Shown in pieces: positions 1 through 10,933 of a stretch of DNA of 64,000 bases (the first letter of the stretch is position 1; each line of letters starts with the position of its first letter). The stretch comes from Clavaria fumosa. Taxonomy: Eukaryota; Basidiomycota; Agaricomycetes; Agaricales; Clavariaceae. The translations under genes and the position numbers were made by a program. The stretch covers positions 1,550,001-1,614,000 of the forward strand of contig OX637799.1 of assembly GCA_951802425.1 (NCBI GenBank), in the 5' to 3' direction. The notes under the pieces were generated by a model, which had not been told where the DNA came from, made no database searches, and was given only the letters and a program-made list of their open reading frames with translations.

Positions 1-2
1 GC

Positions 3-978
3 CTTGACCTCACGGGACTTGGTGCTGCTCGGATCCTTCGAGACTGGGTCTTCCGCGACCATGGAGTCCCGCAGAAAGTTGTGAGTGACCGGGGAACCCA
101 ATTTGTGTCCAGATTCATGAGGGAGTTCTATGGGATGATTGGAGTTAAGGCGAACCCGAGCACTGCCTTCCACCCACAAACAGATGGACAGACAGAGCGG
201 GTCAATCAGGAGGTTGAAGTGTATCTCTGGGCCTATGTTGACCATCTGCAGGATGATTGGGCAGAGTGGCTATCCACAGCCGAATTCGTGCTCAATAACC
301 GTGAGCACTCAGCCACCAGATTCACACCTTTCTATCTGGAGTATGGCCGGCACCCTTGGAATGGTGGTATCCAGCCACCCTCTGAAGTGAACCCTGCAGC
401 AGACGAGTGGATGGCCAAGCTCACGGAATCCCGAAGAGCAGCCAGGGATGCAATGGGGAAGGTGGCGGATGCGATGAAGGCTAGCTATGATAAAGGAAAG
501 CGCCTGAGTCGTGAATACTCAAAGGGGGACTTAGTCTGGCTGGATACCCGGAACCTGAAAATGGATCGACCATCCAAGAAGCTTGACAACAAGCGGGCTG
601 GACCCTTCACTATCGAAGAGAAGGTTGGACCAGCAGCATACCGACTCAAGCTCCCCCAAGCATGGCGCATTCACCAGGTTTTCAATGAGTTGCTACTCAC
701 CCCGTATATTGCTCCCTCTTTCCCTTCCCAGAACTTGCCTCCACCCCCACCCCCCATGATTGACAATGACCACTTGGAGTATGAGGTGGAGGAAATTCTT
801 GATGTCAAGAAGGTTGGACAGGGAGTGAAGTATTTGGTGAAGTGGATTAGGATACCCTGCAGAGGAGAACACCTGGGAACCTCGTTGCAACCTCACTAAC
901 GTTGCACTGTTGCTCCAGGACTTCTTCCAGCAATACCCTGACAAGGCGAAGTTGGCAGGTCGAGACGCCCAGCCTTAA
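3..978 (+). pseudogene. Gypsy pol: integrase C-terminal half plus chromodomain, frameshifted, 5' end outside the window
   Basis: The frame open from base 3 contains the integrase core motif VVSDRGTQF and the downstream HPQTDGQTERVNQ block that carries the catalytic Glu region of Gypsy integrases. A basic GPFTIEEKVG..AYRLKLP segment and a chromodomain (LEYEVEEILD...YLVKW) follow. After YLVKW (about 846-849) the expected continuation GYPAEENTWEPRCNLTN is found only in the +1 frame and runs to TAA at 976-978. There is therefore one extra base inside the chromodomain. Without the shift the frame stops at 897-899. The integrase would insert element cDNA into the genome and the chromodomain is thought to steer it to marked chromatin. 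This copy is probably dead. Confidence 0.9.
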
Positions 979-989
979 GAGGGGGGTGA

Positions 990-1294
990 TGTCAGGATCA
1001 CTTACATAAGCAGGTTGGAAAGGCCAAGAAAGGATCACAAAAGAGTTGCGGGAAGTTTGTGGACAAGTCACATGACCCGGATGGGTGGTGGATTACATAA
1101 TGGGAAAATCACGTGACCCGGGCCTGGATGCATCACGTGACACACGGGGTCCGAGCGTGGGAATGCCGGCAACTCCCGAAGCGTTTGCTATATATACCAT
1201 GTCATTTTCTTACTTATACCCTTTTCCCCTTATGTTAGTATCATCATCATCGACCTTATGTTAAGTTGTGTGAACCATGAGACTAAGTCTGACA
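990..1294 (+). repeat. 3' LTR of the Gypsy element
   Basis: The boundaries are the terminal inverted hexamers TGTCAG (990-995) and CTGACA (1289-1294). The LTR starts directly after the polypurine tract that follows the pol stop. It contains a TATA-like TATATATA near 1190 and short repeats of TTATGTTA. The 5' LTR is not in the window, so the two LTRs cannot be compared for age. Confidence 0.85.
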
Positions 1295-1692
1295 TAACCC
1301 CCCTTTCTACATACCTTTTCCTTTGAACTTATGACCATGTACAAGGCACACCTGCACATTGGTGCTGCTCAGCAGCCCAGCAGAGACAGTGGAGACACAG
1401 GAGTAAATACATCAGTAGCATACTCTAACATAGGGCAATGCCCCAAAATGAGTATAAACAGGAAAAAAAAAAAGGATGAAGGTGGAAGCAGGTGAGTAGG
1501 CATGGGCCTGAAGGGACAAAATTGTGGCCATGAGGCCAGCAATCTAGCGGCTGGTTTCCAATGTGCTGTGACACTTTGGATTAGAGTACACTCTACTACA
1601 TATGCCATGAAAGCTGCGTGAGAAAGAAATGCTCAATTTAGCCATGATGTTTAAAAACGTTTGGTCGGTAAAGCAAACAACCTCAAACACAC
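1295..1692. other. Intergenic, upstream of the RTT109-like gene
   Basis: No gene is supported here. The only open frame is a short T-rich minus-strand one with no recognisable domain. The last ~100 bases are AT-richer than the coding region that follows and probably hold its promoter and 5' UTR. Confidence 0.6.
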
Positions 1693-3444
1693 ATGAACCT
1701 GCGCGACGCTCTGCTCAACGCCATCGACGCTCTCCCAGTCTTCCGCGGCTTCCACCTCCACGTCCTCGTCTCCGCGCCCCGGCGGCACACCGCGCTCTTC
1801 CCCTTCGCACACCCGCGCCCCAAGACCTACCTCCAGGACGTACTCATCCTCCTCTCCGAGCACGCGCTCGTCCCGGCCGACGATGCGAGGCGCGCGTTCG
1901 TCGCCGCCATCGAGGCGCACGTGTACACGCTGCCCACGACGGCGTGTGCGGTGCTGTACATCTCCAAAGTGGATACGACGGGCCAGGGGCAGGGGCCGTC
2001 GCCGACCTCGGCGCTCGTGCGCGCGCTGGTGCTGTACTACGCGGACCCCGCGACGCGCCCCGTGCGTGCGGACCATGTGTGGGTGCAGCTGTTCGCGCGC
2101 GCGCGGGAGCAGTACCTCTTTCCGAACTCGGCGCAGTACCCTGGAAAGCGGCCCCTCAGCGACATACGCCTGTGTGCGTGGTGGCGGCGCACGCTGGGCG
2201 ACGCAGTCGCGGAGCTGCAGCGTAGGAGGGACGCTAGACGCGCTGGTACTGGTGAGGCTTCAGGGGGTGAGCGGGGGTTGACGACGAAAATGTATTATTT
2301 GTTGCCTGGGTTTAGCGAGTTGGAGGCGGCTCAGTCCCTCAACGGGGTGTCAAGCGCAGGTCTGGCGCCCCCTGCTAATGCAACAGAATGGATCTACGGA
2401 CATCCTTACGCGCAGACAGACATCCCTTTGCCCTGCCCCCCGAGCGCAGACGATGATGCCGCTGCTGATGATGATGACGACGATGATGACGACTCCTTCG
2501 ACCTGGACCACAACCACAACCACCAACAGCTGCGGTGGCGGCACCTTGGGCACTGCATACCCTCATTCGATGACGACCCTAAGAACCGGTTCATGGACGA
2601 AATCGCTTACACCACAGAGGCGACGGGGGTCAAATCGCCGCGGAAGAAGCGACAGCGGACGGCGTCGAGTGGGAATAATGTAGGGGAGGTGACGACTACC
2701 ACTGCCGATGAGACGAAGAAGAGGAGCGAGCGCCCTCCTGGATACACCGAACTGGCTAAAGTTAGTGCGGACGAGTTTTGGGAGCGTATGTCGTTCCGGC
2801 AAGAGTGCGTCGCGGGTGCAATAACGGGGTTCTTCGCGGTGGGGATTACGTGGGCGTTGCACGCGGCAGACCCGGCATTATCGACAGCAGTAACGCCGCT
2901 AGAGCCGCAACCGGGGCAGGTGCCGGCGCGGCTGAACAAGCGGATCTTGACGGACTTGCTAATGGGGCATGAGTTCTCGACGCGAGAGCGCGCGGTGAAG
3001 GCGACTACTGCGCTGGAGCTGACGATACGAGGGCTGTGTGAGGGCTTGACACCTGTCCTGTCTGCTGCTGCGACTGCTGGGGTAGTGAAGCCCATGTCGC
3101 GACGCGCGGTAGCGGAACGGGCGAAGACGCCGGAGAGGGAGGATCAGCGGGGGCAACGTGACGCGCTTGAGGCGCCGCGGCCGCAGCCGCCGTCGACGCC
3201 CCCTCCTTCTCTAGGACGACGGACGGAGTTTGATGTATCACCGAATCCGTTCCCGGAGCCGGAGACGTCGCTGGCGACGTATGAGGCGCACATTTTTGGG
3301 TCCGTGGTGGTGAGGAATGCGCTGGCGACGACAGGTGGCATCACGGAGGGTGGGACGACATCTGATGGGAAGACTGGGACTAGGAGGGCAGCGCCTGAGG
3401 TGACTGTTCTCACTGTGAGGCGGAAGAAGAAACGGGTAGAGTGA
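1693..3444 (+). CDS. RTT109: Rtt109-type histone H3 lysine acetyltransferase
   Basis: This single-exon ORF of 583 codons encodes a fungus-specific p300-like histone acetyltransferase. In yeast this enzyme acetylates newly made histone H3 (K56, K9) together with Vps75 or Asf1 during replication-coupled chromatin assembly. The N-terminal ~170 residues match the family well: VLYISKVDTTG (about 88-97; the Asp falls in the catalytic-loop region), VQLFARAREQYLFPNS (131-146) and PGKRPLSDIRLCAWW (150-164). A second conserved block is ADEFWERMSFRQECVAGAITGFF (about 355-377). The insert between them has a run of about ten Asp and an HNHNH stretch. Basic patches (KKRQR and a C-terminal RRKKKR) resemble the Lys-rich tail of yeast Rtt109. 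The first ATG in the frame was chosen. It is longer than the yeast protein because of low-complexity inserts. Confidence 0.88.
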   Translation: MNLRDALLNAIDALPVFRGFHLHVLVSAPRRHTALFPFAHPRPKTYLQDVLILLSEHALVPADDARRAFVAAIEAHVYTLPTTACAVLYISKVDTTGQGQGPSPTSALVRALVLYYADPATRPVRADHVWVQLFARAREQYLFPNSAQYPGKRPLSDIRLCAWWRRTLGDAVAELQRRRDARRAGTGEASGGERGLTTKMYYLLPGFSELEAAQSLNGVSSAGLAPPANATEWIYGHPYAQTDIPLPCPPSADDDAAADDDDDDDDDSFDLDHNHNHQQLRWRHLGHCIPSFDDDPKNRFMDEIAYTTEATGVKSPRKKRQRTASSGNNVGEVTTTTADETKKRSERPPGYTELAKVSADEFWERMSFRQECVAGAITGFFAVGITWALHAADPALSTAVTPLEPQPGQVPARLNKRILTDLLMGHEFSTRERAVKATTALELTIRGLCEGLTPVLSAAATAGVVKPMSRRAVAERAKTPEREDQRGQRDALEAPRPQPPSTPPPSLGRRTEFDVSPNPFPEPETSLATYEAHIFGSVVVRNALATTGGITEGGTTSDGKTGTRRAAPEVTVLTVRRKKKRVE

Positions 3445-4025
3445 CACTAGGTGTGCGCTGTGTGTGTGTTGTAGTGATGGATTGATGGAATGTAGATGGG
3501 AACCATCAGAACAAAGGGTGGGGGGAATTTTTATTTGCGTGGACTTTGCGGAGCCTTGAAAGCAGAACTTTATCACGGCATCGGTGAGCAGACGAGAAAA
3601 AGCCATGTGCAAATGCCATTACAAGCGACGTCTATCAACGGATTCAATGGGGATGAGCATTGAGCGCTGAGCTATGGTACGATGATGAGCAGTACTGTAG
3701 TCAGTACAGTACAGTACAGTAACAGTACACTAGTGCATTGGTGGCGGTGGAACAAGAAGGCCCTCACACAGGCAACAACCGGTGTCGTGGTGTGTGTGAT
3801 TGCGTCCGTGACCACCGTCGGTTCGTAGCCATCCCCTCGCTCGCTCACCACCATTCACTACTACAATCAGCACAACGAGCAGCTTTATCGCCGTACTGCT
3901 CGCTTATATCCATCTCTGTCACCACTACCACCTCTAAAGCCTTTTTTTTGGGGGCTGGCTTGATCTTCCTTTCTTTGCATTAGCACTTCACCCTACATTC
4001 CACTTCCTGGCCCTCGCCAGATGAT
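3445..4025. other. Intergenic: RTT109 3' UTR and promoter of the next gene
   Basis: No ORF of note. An (ACAGT)n-like direct repeat lies at about 3701-3729. A CT-rich tract with a T-run sits 50-90 bases before the next ATG, as is usual for fungal core promoters and 5' UTRs. Confidence 0.6.
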
Positions 4026-6897
4026 ATGGCAACTCAATCGCTCCCATCCTTTGCACAGGCGTTCAGCTCGCCATCCCTAAGCAACATATCTACAGGCAGC
4101 AAACTCGCACCCATCAAGTCGCAAAAGGTACCGCCGTCGCTTTCGACGTCTCCTCCCCCAACACGTCACGACTCAACCAGGCACCCGAGCGAGGAGGACA
4201 ACCAGATCAGTCCCGCCACGGGCACCAGGAAGCGTCCTAGGCGGGACAGACAGGATGACACTGTCCGCGACGCCGAGGCCTCTGGGTCAGAGTAAGTCAC
4301 TTCGTCTCCCCGCGCAATCACGACCCTTTCATATCTCGTTTGCTGAGAAAAGCATGTGCCTATCATCTGCAACTAGTCAATCGCCCCGTATCGTCCCTGT
4401 AGACCACGATCGAGATAGCCCTGTCGGCTCCCCCCCGCCCGCCAAGGTGGCCAGACTATCAGAGCACAGTGACATTCCAGATTATGGCGCCCTGCCGGAC
4501 ACCCCATGTACTACGACGTCTAACACCAGCGCCTCTCCCACCAGAAAGCGCCGTGTCACTATCAGCGGCACGCCCAATCCGTTGTTATCGGACGCGAGGC
4601 AAGCACCCGGAGAACCCATTAATCTCCCTTCTATCTCTCCTAACGTCATGGGCCGCGACGAATCGGCGATCAGTACCAAGCAGTCACAACAACAACAACA
4701 GGCACGACTCGAGCAGCGCAAGGGAAGCCATCCGGGAATTAACAACGACCCTCCCCACTCTGGCGCCGTGCCTTGCCACAATGGCCCCGAAAGTTCTGCC
4801 ATGTCTCCGGCCCTAGTGACTGACGATCGTCACGTCCCTTCGAAGTCCACCCCTGCCGTCCGCCCCACGCGTCGCAGCCCCACCACCGTCTCCAGCCCCG
4901 TCAACTCGCGGCGCGTCCCGTCTAACGCACCTGTGCCCGGCCCGACTGTGCCCTCTAGTGCCCGGCCGCCGAGTCCCAACATACTCGTGGTGCCCAGCCA
5001 AGCGTCGCAAGTGGGGCCCGCGGCCCCTCCCTCCGCCGCATTGATGAGCATGCTCACCGCGCCGCCGATCAGCTTCGGGCGGCGCCGCGCCGGGCAGCTC
5101 GGGCAAGGCAAGAAGAAGCCCGCGGACATCGTCATCAGCCCTCGTGAGGCACACACGCCCGAGCAGCTGCAGCCGTCGATCCACAGCGCACCGCCCGTCC
5201 CGCAGGGCGGCCAGTCGCAGTTCTACTCAGGCCGCTTCGCAATGACCATCCCGCGACTGCCGAGCGTCATGACTGGCGGCGACAGCGTGCGGCGTGGGCC
5301 GAAGGCGCAGGTCCCCCCGACCCCGACTCGCTTCACGTCATTTCGCAATTCCCCCGCCGCCGCGGGCCCCGTTGTGGGGTCTTCCGCATCTGCATCTGCC
5401 GCTCCTGGTGTCCCACACCTGGGGCCCCCACCGGCCGTGATCGCGCGGCGCTCGCCGCCGGCGTCCGTCCCAATTTCGACAACGCTGGTGCCGCCGACGC
5501 CGAGCGCGCTGCAGCAGCCGGGGTACGGTGTGGACAAGGCGGCGTTCCTTTCGCTGTTTGAGCAGTTCTATGACGCGCTGGATGGGTCCAAAGCGTTGAA
5601 ATCGTGGCTCGGGGAGCAGCTGCACCGCTCCAACGTGCTGATGCAGACGCTCTCGCAGCAGCAGGAGCGCATGGACGAGGTGGTCGAGAGCCTGGTGGAG
5701 AAGAAGACGAGCGGGATGAGGATGGAGATGCACAGCTTAAGACGGCGCATCGAGGAGCTCGAGGCAGCGCTGCGGTTCAGCAACAATCGATCCGAGGCAA
5801 GCACGCGACGACAGAGCGCCACGGCGCCTGTAATGGGCCCCGCACCCGAGCCGGGCAACAAAAGCAGCAAGCAGCAACTGCAGCAACACCCACAGCAGCA
5901 ACTACAACATCCACAACAGCAATTGCAACATCCACAGCACATGCCCACGCGGAACGGGATCGTCGGGAACATGTTATCCTCGGACGCCTACACATTCCCG
6001 CCCCCGGAGCAGCGAAGCCGCACGGCGGCGGACCCAGCGGGCCGCGTGCCATCGCCAGCATGGCGCGAGCGTGAACGTGAACGCGAGCGGGAGCGTGACA
6101 GCCAGGCGGCAACGGAGTCGGACTGTGGCTCGCCAACGCCGTTGCTCCCGTACGAGTCGTCTTCGTCGGCAACGTTGGCAGCGCACCATCGGCAGTCGTC
6201 TGCCACGCGCTTGGAGCCGCTCCCGCCTCATCCCCATCCTCCTAGTGTGTCTGGAGGCTCGCCACCGCAGTCGCAAGAGTCGTCGCCACGGCTGCGCCAC
6301 CCGTATGCCGTGCAGTCCCAGCAGCAACAGCATGGTCATGTGAATATGGGGCCGAAGCCGCATCACCGCGGAGACGGGCACCACAATCATGCGCCGCCAC
6401 CGCCGCCACCGCAGCAGCATTCGCATCATTCTCACCAATATGGCGCACCCCCGCCATTGACGACGCAGCATTCCAAGTCGGGCTCGGGGGGCACGCCGGT
6501 GCGCGCTACATTCGCGGGGCATGGACACGGACATGGGCAGGGGCCGGCGCAGGTGCAGGGGGAGCCGCGCGTGTCATCATCATCAGCGGGGCACGCACAT
6601 TGGCAACACTCGCAGTCTCACTCGCAGCCGCAGCCGTCGACACACTCGCGGTCGTTCTCGTCGTCGAGCAAGTCGCACCACTCGCAGGCGTCCGACGGGA
6701 GCAGCGGCAGCAGCACGGTAGAGATGGGCCATAAGCCGTCTGGTGGGGCCGAGGAGGCGACGTCGACGTCGGCAACGCGCTCGCCTGCGCTGGGGCATCG
6801 GAGTCGCAAGAACTCCCTTGCACTACCACTGCCGCCGCCAGTCCCCGCTGCCCCTGGGGTGCCGGTGTCTCCCGAGTCTGCTATGGATGAACACTGA
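4026..6897 (+). CDS. Large disordered protein with a short coiled coil, function unknown
   Basis: Two exons, 4026-4291 and 4377-6897, are joined across an 85-bp GT-AG intron (4292-4376) and give 928 codons plus stop. Most of the protein is Pro/Ser/Gln/His-rich and probably disordered. The one ordered-looking block lies near the middle (about 5520-5800): a segment AFLSLFEQFYDALDGSKALKSWL followed by a helix rich in Glu, Gln and Leu (SLRRRIEELEAALR) that predicts a short coiled coil. PolyQ, polyP, an (RE)n stretch and HGHGHG tracts follow. A basic KRPRRDR near residue 75 could be a nuclear signal. I do not recognise the family. The block around the coiled coil is the best query for a homology search. 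Confidence 0.75.
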
Positions 6898-7374
6898 CAG
6901 AGAATGCTGGTGCTGGTGTGCCATTCTTTTCTTTTTCCTCGTTCTATGCCATTTGTGTGCTGTTTGTCGAGGCAATCTCGGCTTATATGGTCATTGCATG
7001 TTTTTCGTCTTCTCCCTCCCTTCGCTCTCTTGAATGTGTGTATTTTTCTTTCTCTTTCTCCTTTTCTTCCTCTCGATGTATGTGAATTCGAATTTCTTGG
7101 CTGTAATACTTCAACGCCTTTGCAACTTTGGTTCTCCTTTTTTCTTGGGCGATGGTTACACTTGTACGGGATCCTCATTTTTGCTCGCCTGCTACATCAC
7201 TCTTTTTGCGCCCTCCCGTCTTTTCGCCGCCCAACTTTCGATGTTCAACGCTCAATCTCAACTGATACTTTGTAATGTACGATTACGGTGCAAACCAACG
7301 TTTCGAGGTCTTGATTATGTAAGGTGAAATTCTCTGGTTCTGCGCAACGCGTTGCAGAAGGACGTTGGGCTAGT
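6898..7374. other. Intergenic: 3' UTR of the coiled-coil gene and promoter of mL58
   Basis: A strongly T/CT-rich stretch without a supported gene. The open frames in it are low-complexity Phe/Leu/Ser translations of the pyrimidine tracts. Confidence 0.6.
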
Positions 7375-7998
7375 ATGCGACCACTGCGCTCGATATCGCC
7401 GTTGTTCGTGCGGACGAAGGCGACGCTCAACCGCACATACAAGAACAACAAGTCGGGCGAACGGCCGCCATACCGTCCGCCAGACCCGCTCGTCGACAAC
7501 CCGCGCGCGGTGGCGACGCGACTCGTCGAGGGCGACCTCACGTTCATACACCGCCCGCCGCCGACGGCGCCCACGCCGTTCTCGCTCACGACGAACCCAT
7601 CTTCACCGCTCCTGCGTCCGCCTGCGGCCTCTCGCATCACCACCACTGCCGCCACCGCCGCCGACGACGACAGCGCACACGACCGCGTGTCTCCGATCGC
7701 GCTCCCACCAGAGCTGGGCACGACGACGACGCCGCCGCCCTCGCGCATGTCGGACGAGGCGCTCGCGGAGCTGCGCCGCCTGCGCCTGTCGGATCCGCAC
7801 AAGTACACGCGCGGGGTGCTCGCGAAGATGTTTGGGTGCACGAATGCGTTTGTGGGCTACGTCGCGGCGCTCAGGCGTTCGCAGCGGAAGCCCATCACGG
7901 CGGCGCGGGAGGCAGCGCACGCGAAGCGCCGGGAGCGATGGGGCGGGGAGAAGTCACTTGCTAAGGCGATCAAGCGCAAGCGGAGGGAGTTTTGGTAG
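7375..7998 (+). CDS. MRPL20: Mitochondrial large-subunit ribosomal protein mL58 (yeast Mrpl20 family)
   Basis: This intron-less gene encodes a fungal mitoribosomal protein. Family hallmarks are the N-terminal PPYRPPDPLVDNPRA block, LTFIHRPPPTAPTPFS, and a C-terminal RLSDPHKYTRGVLAKMFGC followed by a basic tail (KAIKRKRREFW). The frame is open from an ATG at 7324. The ATG at 7375 (MRPLRSISPLF) fits a short basic/hydroxylated mitochondrial presequence better and is my choice, giving 207 residues. A poly-T run follows the stop directly. Confidence 0.85.
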   Translation: MRPLRSISPLFVRTKATLNRTYKNNKSGERPPYRPPDPLVDNPRAVATRLVEGDLTFIHRPPPTAPTPFSLTTNPSSPLLRPPAASRITTTAATAADDDSAHDRVSPIALPPELGTTTTPPPSRMSDEALAELRRLRLSDPHKYTRGVLAKMFGCTNAFVGYVAALRRSQRKPITAAREAAHAKRRERWGGEKSLAKAIKRKRREFW

Positions 7999-8572
7999 TT
8001 TTTTTTTTTTTTTGGTTGCTATTCATTTACGGTTTGGGCAGTGAGTCTTTTTTTTTCTCCTGTGGTATGGTATATCCATTCAGAGCTTATCATTTCCCTC
8101 AGTAGGTCCGCCTCGTTTGCGCCTAATAGTGTCGTTTCTACAACTACGGACTCATCTGTACTCTGGGGACACTCATCACGTCCGTCTGTGAACAAGAACA
8201 CCATCAAGTATATATGTTGCCAATCCAAAGTCTGCCGTGTTGCAGATCTCACAAATCTACCTGAGATGGTGTCGATCCTCCCACGCATATGCGCGCCGAT
8301 ATCTTCCATCACACACAAGGCCGGCCCTTGTAGCCTTGGTAGGGTCGTCTCACCAGGGACGGCGCAAAACGCCTCTCCCATATACCCACATCAACGGTCT
8401 TTGCCTAGGCTGCTGTGAATGTAGATTGCGGATCGCCACGTGCATTGCCTTTCGGAACGCCGCTTCCCCGATCGGACCCTCTCTTCCGCGAGGGCACCCA
8501 GACGCCACCACCCTATTCATCGCAAATTGAGCATACTTTTCAGACTCCCAAAGCACGATATCTTGAGCCTCT
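7999..8572. other. Intergenic between mL58 and malic enzyme
   Basis: Open frames exist on both strands (about 120 codons each at 8041-8418 plus and 8019-8381 minus). They lack recognisable motifs and overlap each other, so I do not call a gene. The stretch probably holds the malic enzyme promoter and 5' UTR. Confidence 0.5.
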
Positions 8573-10855
8573 ATGCCAGATATACCTTTTTCACGTGAAC
8601 GTCTTCAACATGAGAAATACTCTCGGCCTCATAAACCGAAGGCACCCCAGGCTTTATCTCACCAATGCTCCTTGTTCAGAAACCTCCACTTTCCAAGCTC
8701 CCTGCGGCGATCCCACCGCAGCTTGACAGGACAAACCATGTCCACCGATGTCTCAAGCAGCTCCGGGACAAGTCTACGTCCCTGGACAAGTACATATATC
8801 TCAGCGCGTTGAAGGCGCGTGACCCCTCCCTTTTCTACGAGATACTGTTGCAAAACATGCAGGTGCGCGTAAAATGTCTCTGTACAATACATCACCGTTG
8901 AATTATTTCAGGAAATTGTCCCCATCTTATATACACCCACCGTACGAGTCTATTTAGTAACCTGCCAAAATGTTCATCTGACCATAGAGTGATAGGTTGG
9001 CGAAGCCTGCTCCGAGTACTCACACATCTGGCGCCGTCCAGAAGGTCTCTACATTAGCATCGAGCATAAAGGCCGCATACGTCAAGTACTTTCCTCTTGG
9101 CCCCTGCAGAGTGACGCACGTATTGCCGTCGTGACAGATGGTACGATTAGCAGCGCTGTACCCTTCTATGTGAGATTCACCTCCCATCGCAGGTTCTCGC
9201 ATTCTCGGCCTCGGTGACCTCGGGGCGAATGGGCTGCCTATTTCTATCGGGAAATTGTATTTATAATCTCTCCGGGAATTTAGATTGCAGGGCTAACTGG
9301 TCACAGAGACCTCTATACTGCAGGCGCTGGAATCAGGCCTTCGTCGGCGGTGAGCGATCTTCATTTTCACCCATCCTGCCGGCTAACCCTGCCAAGCTTC
9401 CGATCTGCCTCGATGTCGGCACGAACACAAAACGATATCTCGACGACCCCCTCTACATCGGTGTGCGGCAACAAAGACCGCCCGCTGCCGAGGTCAGTCC
9501 TTTTGGGACTACTTCTTAATTCGTTCTCACCTCTGGCCTTTCAGTTCGATGCGTTTATGGAGGAATTTATGGCTGCGATGGACGCTGTCTTCCCTCGACT
9601 ACTCGTTCAGTTTGAGGATTTCTCGACGGAAAATGCGTTCAAATATCTGGATGTCTTCCGAAATCGGTACCGCTGTTTCAATGATGATGTGTGTATTCCT
9701 CCATTTTATCAATTAATAATAACATATAACCCTTTTTTCCAGATCCAGGGAACCGGTGCCGTCGTATTATCGGGGCTCATGAATGCCGCTCGCTTGTCAT
9801 CCGCTGCTTCCGGACTGCCTTTGACCGATCACAAGATTTTGTTCTTGGGCGCCGGATCCGCTGGTATAGGCGTCGCAAAGCAGTGCATGTCATTTTTTTC
9901 CCTTCTCGGATTAAGTGAGGAAGAGGCGAAGAGTCGGATATACGTGCGTATTCTGGCCCCAACTTTACTTGTCGCTTGTCTGACTCCCGTCCCTCTAGAC
10001 CGTGGATTCTAAGGGACTTGTCACCGCGAACCGGAAGAATGGACTACCAGAGCATAAGAAATGTATGTCTTTGCCAACATGTCCTGTCTGATAGCTTATA
10101 TTCTGTATTAGATTTTGCACGCACCGACTACGATGGACCTGCCCTAACAGATTTGGTCGACATCATCAAATATGTCAAGCCTACCGCTCTTCTTGGACTC
10201 AGCACACTCCGCAACGCCTTCACTGAGGACGTAATCAAGACAATGGCTGGGCTCAATAACCGCCCGATTATCTTTCCGCTGTCCAATCCAGTCTCACTTA
10301 GCGAAGTCGACTTCCCAGACGCGGTGGAGTGGTGCGTATGCCGTCCCACACGTGTCCTGTGGTCAGTCAATGACACAGATCTGGTAGGACTCAAGGGAAA
10401 GTCATATTCGCATCTGGAAGCCCGTACAAAGCTTTTGAGCAAGACGGTCGTATGTATGAGCCCGGCCAGGGAAACAACATGTACATCTTCCCTGGTATCG
10501 GCCTGGGCACTATCCTGTCCAAGGCAAGACACGTCTCAGATGCGATGGTGGAGCAAGCATCGATCGCACTCTCGTCTTCGGTCAACGAGGAGGAAAGGCA
10601 AGCGGAGCTCGTATATCCGCGTCTGACGCGCATCCGTGAGATCAGTGCGGAAGTCGCCTTGGCGGTCATCAGACGGGCTCAGGCAGAGGTTTGCTCATGT
10701 AGTTTGCATCGTGGCATTTGCCGTCTGACTTTCCTTTCCACTCCTAGGACCTAGACGAGAATGATGGGCTTCGCCGGCTCACGGACGACGCCCTCCTAGA
10801 CTATATTCGTGCCAAGATGTGGGAACCTGGAATCATCTGCTTCAATAGACTGTAG
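8573..10855 (+). CDS. NAD(P)-dependent malic enzyme, 12 exons, apparent 1-nt frameshift in exon 1
   Basis: This enzyme oxidatively decarboxylates malate to pyruvate. Exons by family matching and splice signals: 8573-8862, 8912-8941, 8996-9140, 9193-9256, 9307-9349, 9397-9492, 9545-9688, 9743-9943, 9999-10062, 10112-10331, 10388-10688, 10748-10855. Together they encode about 568 residues. Visible are the active-site YTPTVGEACSEYSH, VVTDGSRILGLGDLGANG, LDVGTN, FEDF, FNDDIQGTGAVVLSG, the Rossmann LGAGSAGIG, FPLSNPVSL, FASGSPY and GQGNNMYIFPG. All exon phases agree. From the natural ATG (MPDIPFSRERLQHEKYSRP) the frame is lost by one missing base near 8693, just before KLPAAIPPQL. Starting at 8665 avoids the shift but gives an atypical N-terminus. 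No clear mitochondrial presequence is seen. It may be a sequencing error or a real lesion. Confidence 0.9.
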
Positions 10856-10933
10856 ATCGATTAGCGTATCGCGGTGTCGCCTTCTCCTTCGTCCAACAGT
10901 TACGACTTGCGTCGCACATGTTGCAATTATGAT

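Larger units (their letters stand above)
1..1294 (+). mobile_element. 3' end of a Ty3/Gypsy (chromovirus-type) LTR retrotransposon
   Basis: The window opens inside an LTR retrotransposon. Visible in order are the second half of the integrase, a chromodomain at the integrase C-terminus, the pol stop at 976-978, a purine-rich tract (about 977-986) and a 305-bp LTR. Integrase followed by chromodomain is the layout of chromoviral Gypsy elements. The upstream part of the element lies outside the window. The chromodomain carries a frameshift, so this copy cannot make an intact polyprotein. Confidence 0.93.

Noticed and set aside
5974..6534. Arg-rich minus-strand ORF of 186 codons
   Set aside because: Composition mirrors the CG- and CAC-rich coding strand of the disordered protein; no motif.
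7245..7841. Minus-strand ORF of 198 codons opposite mL58
   Set aside because: Shadow of a GC-rich gene with clear homology on the plus strand.
8019..8556. Minus-strand frames upstream of malic enzyme
   Set aside because: No recognisable domain and equally long frames on the plus strand; not enough to call a gene.
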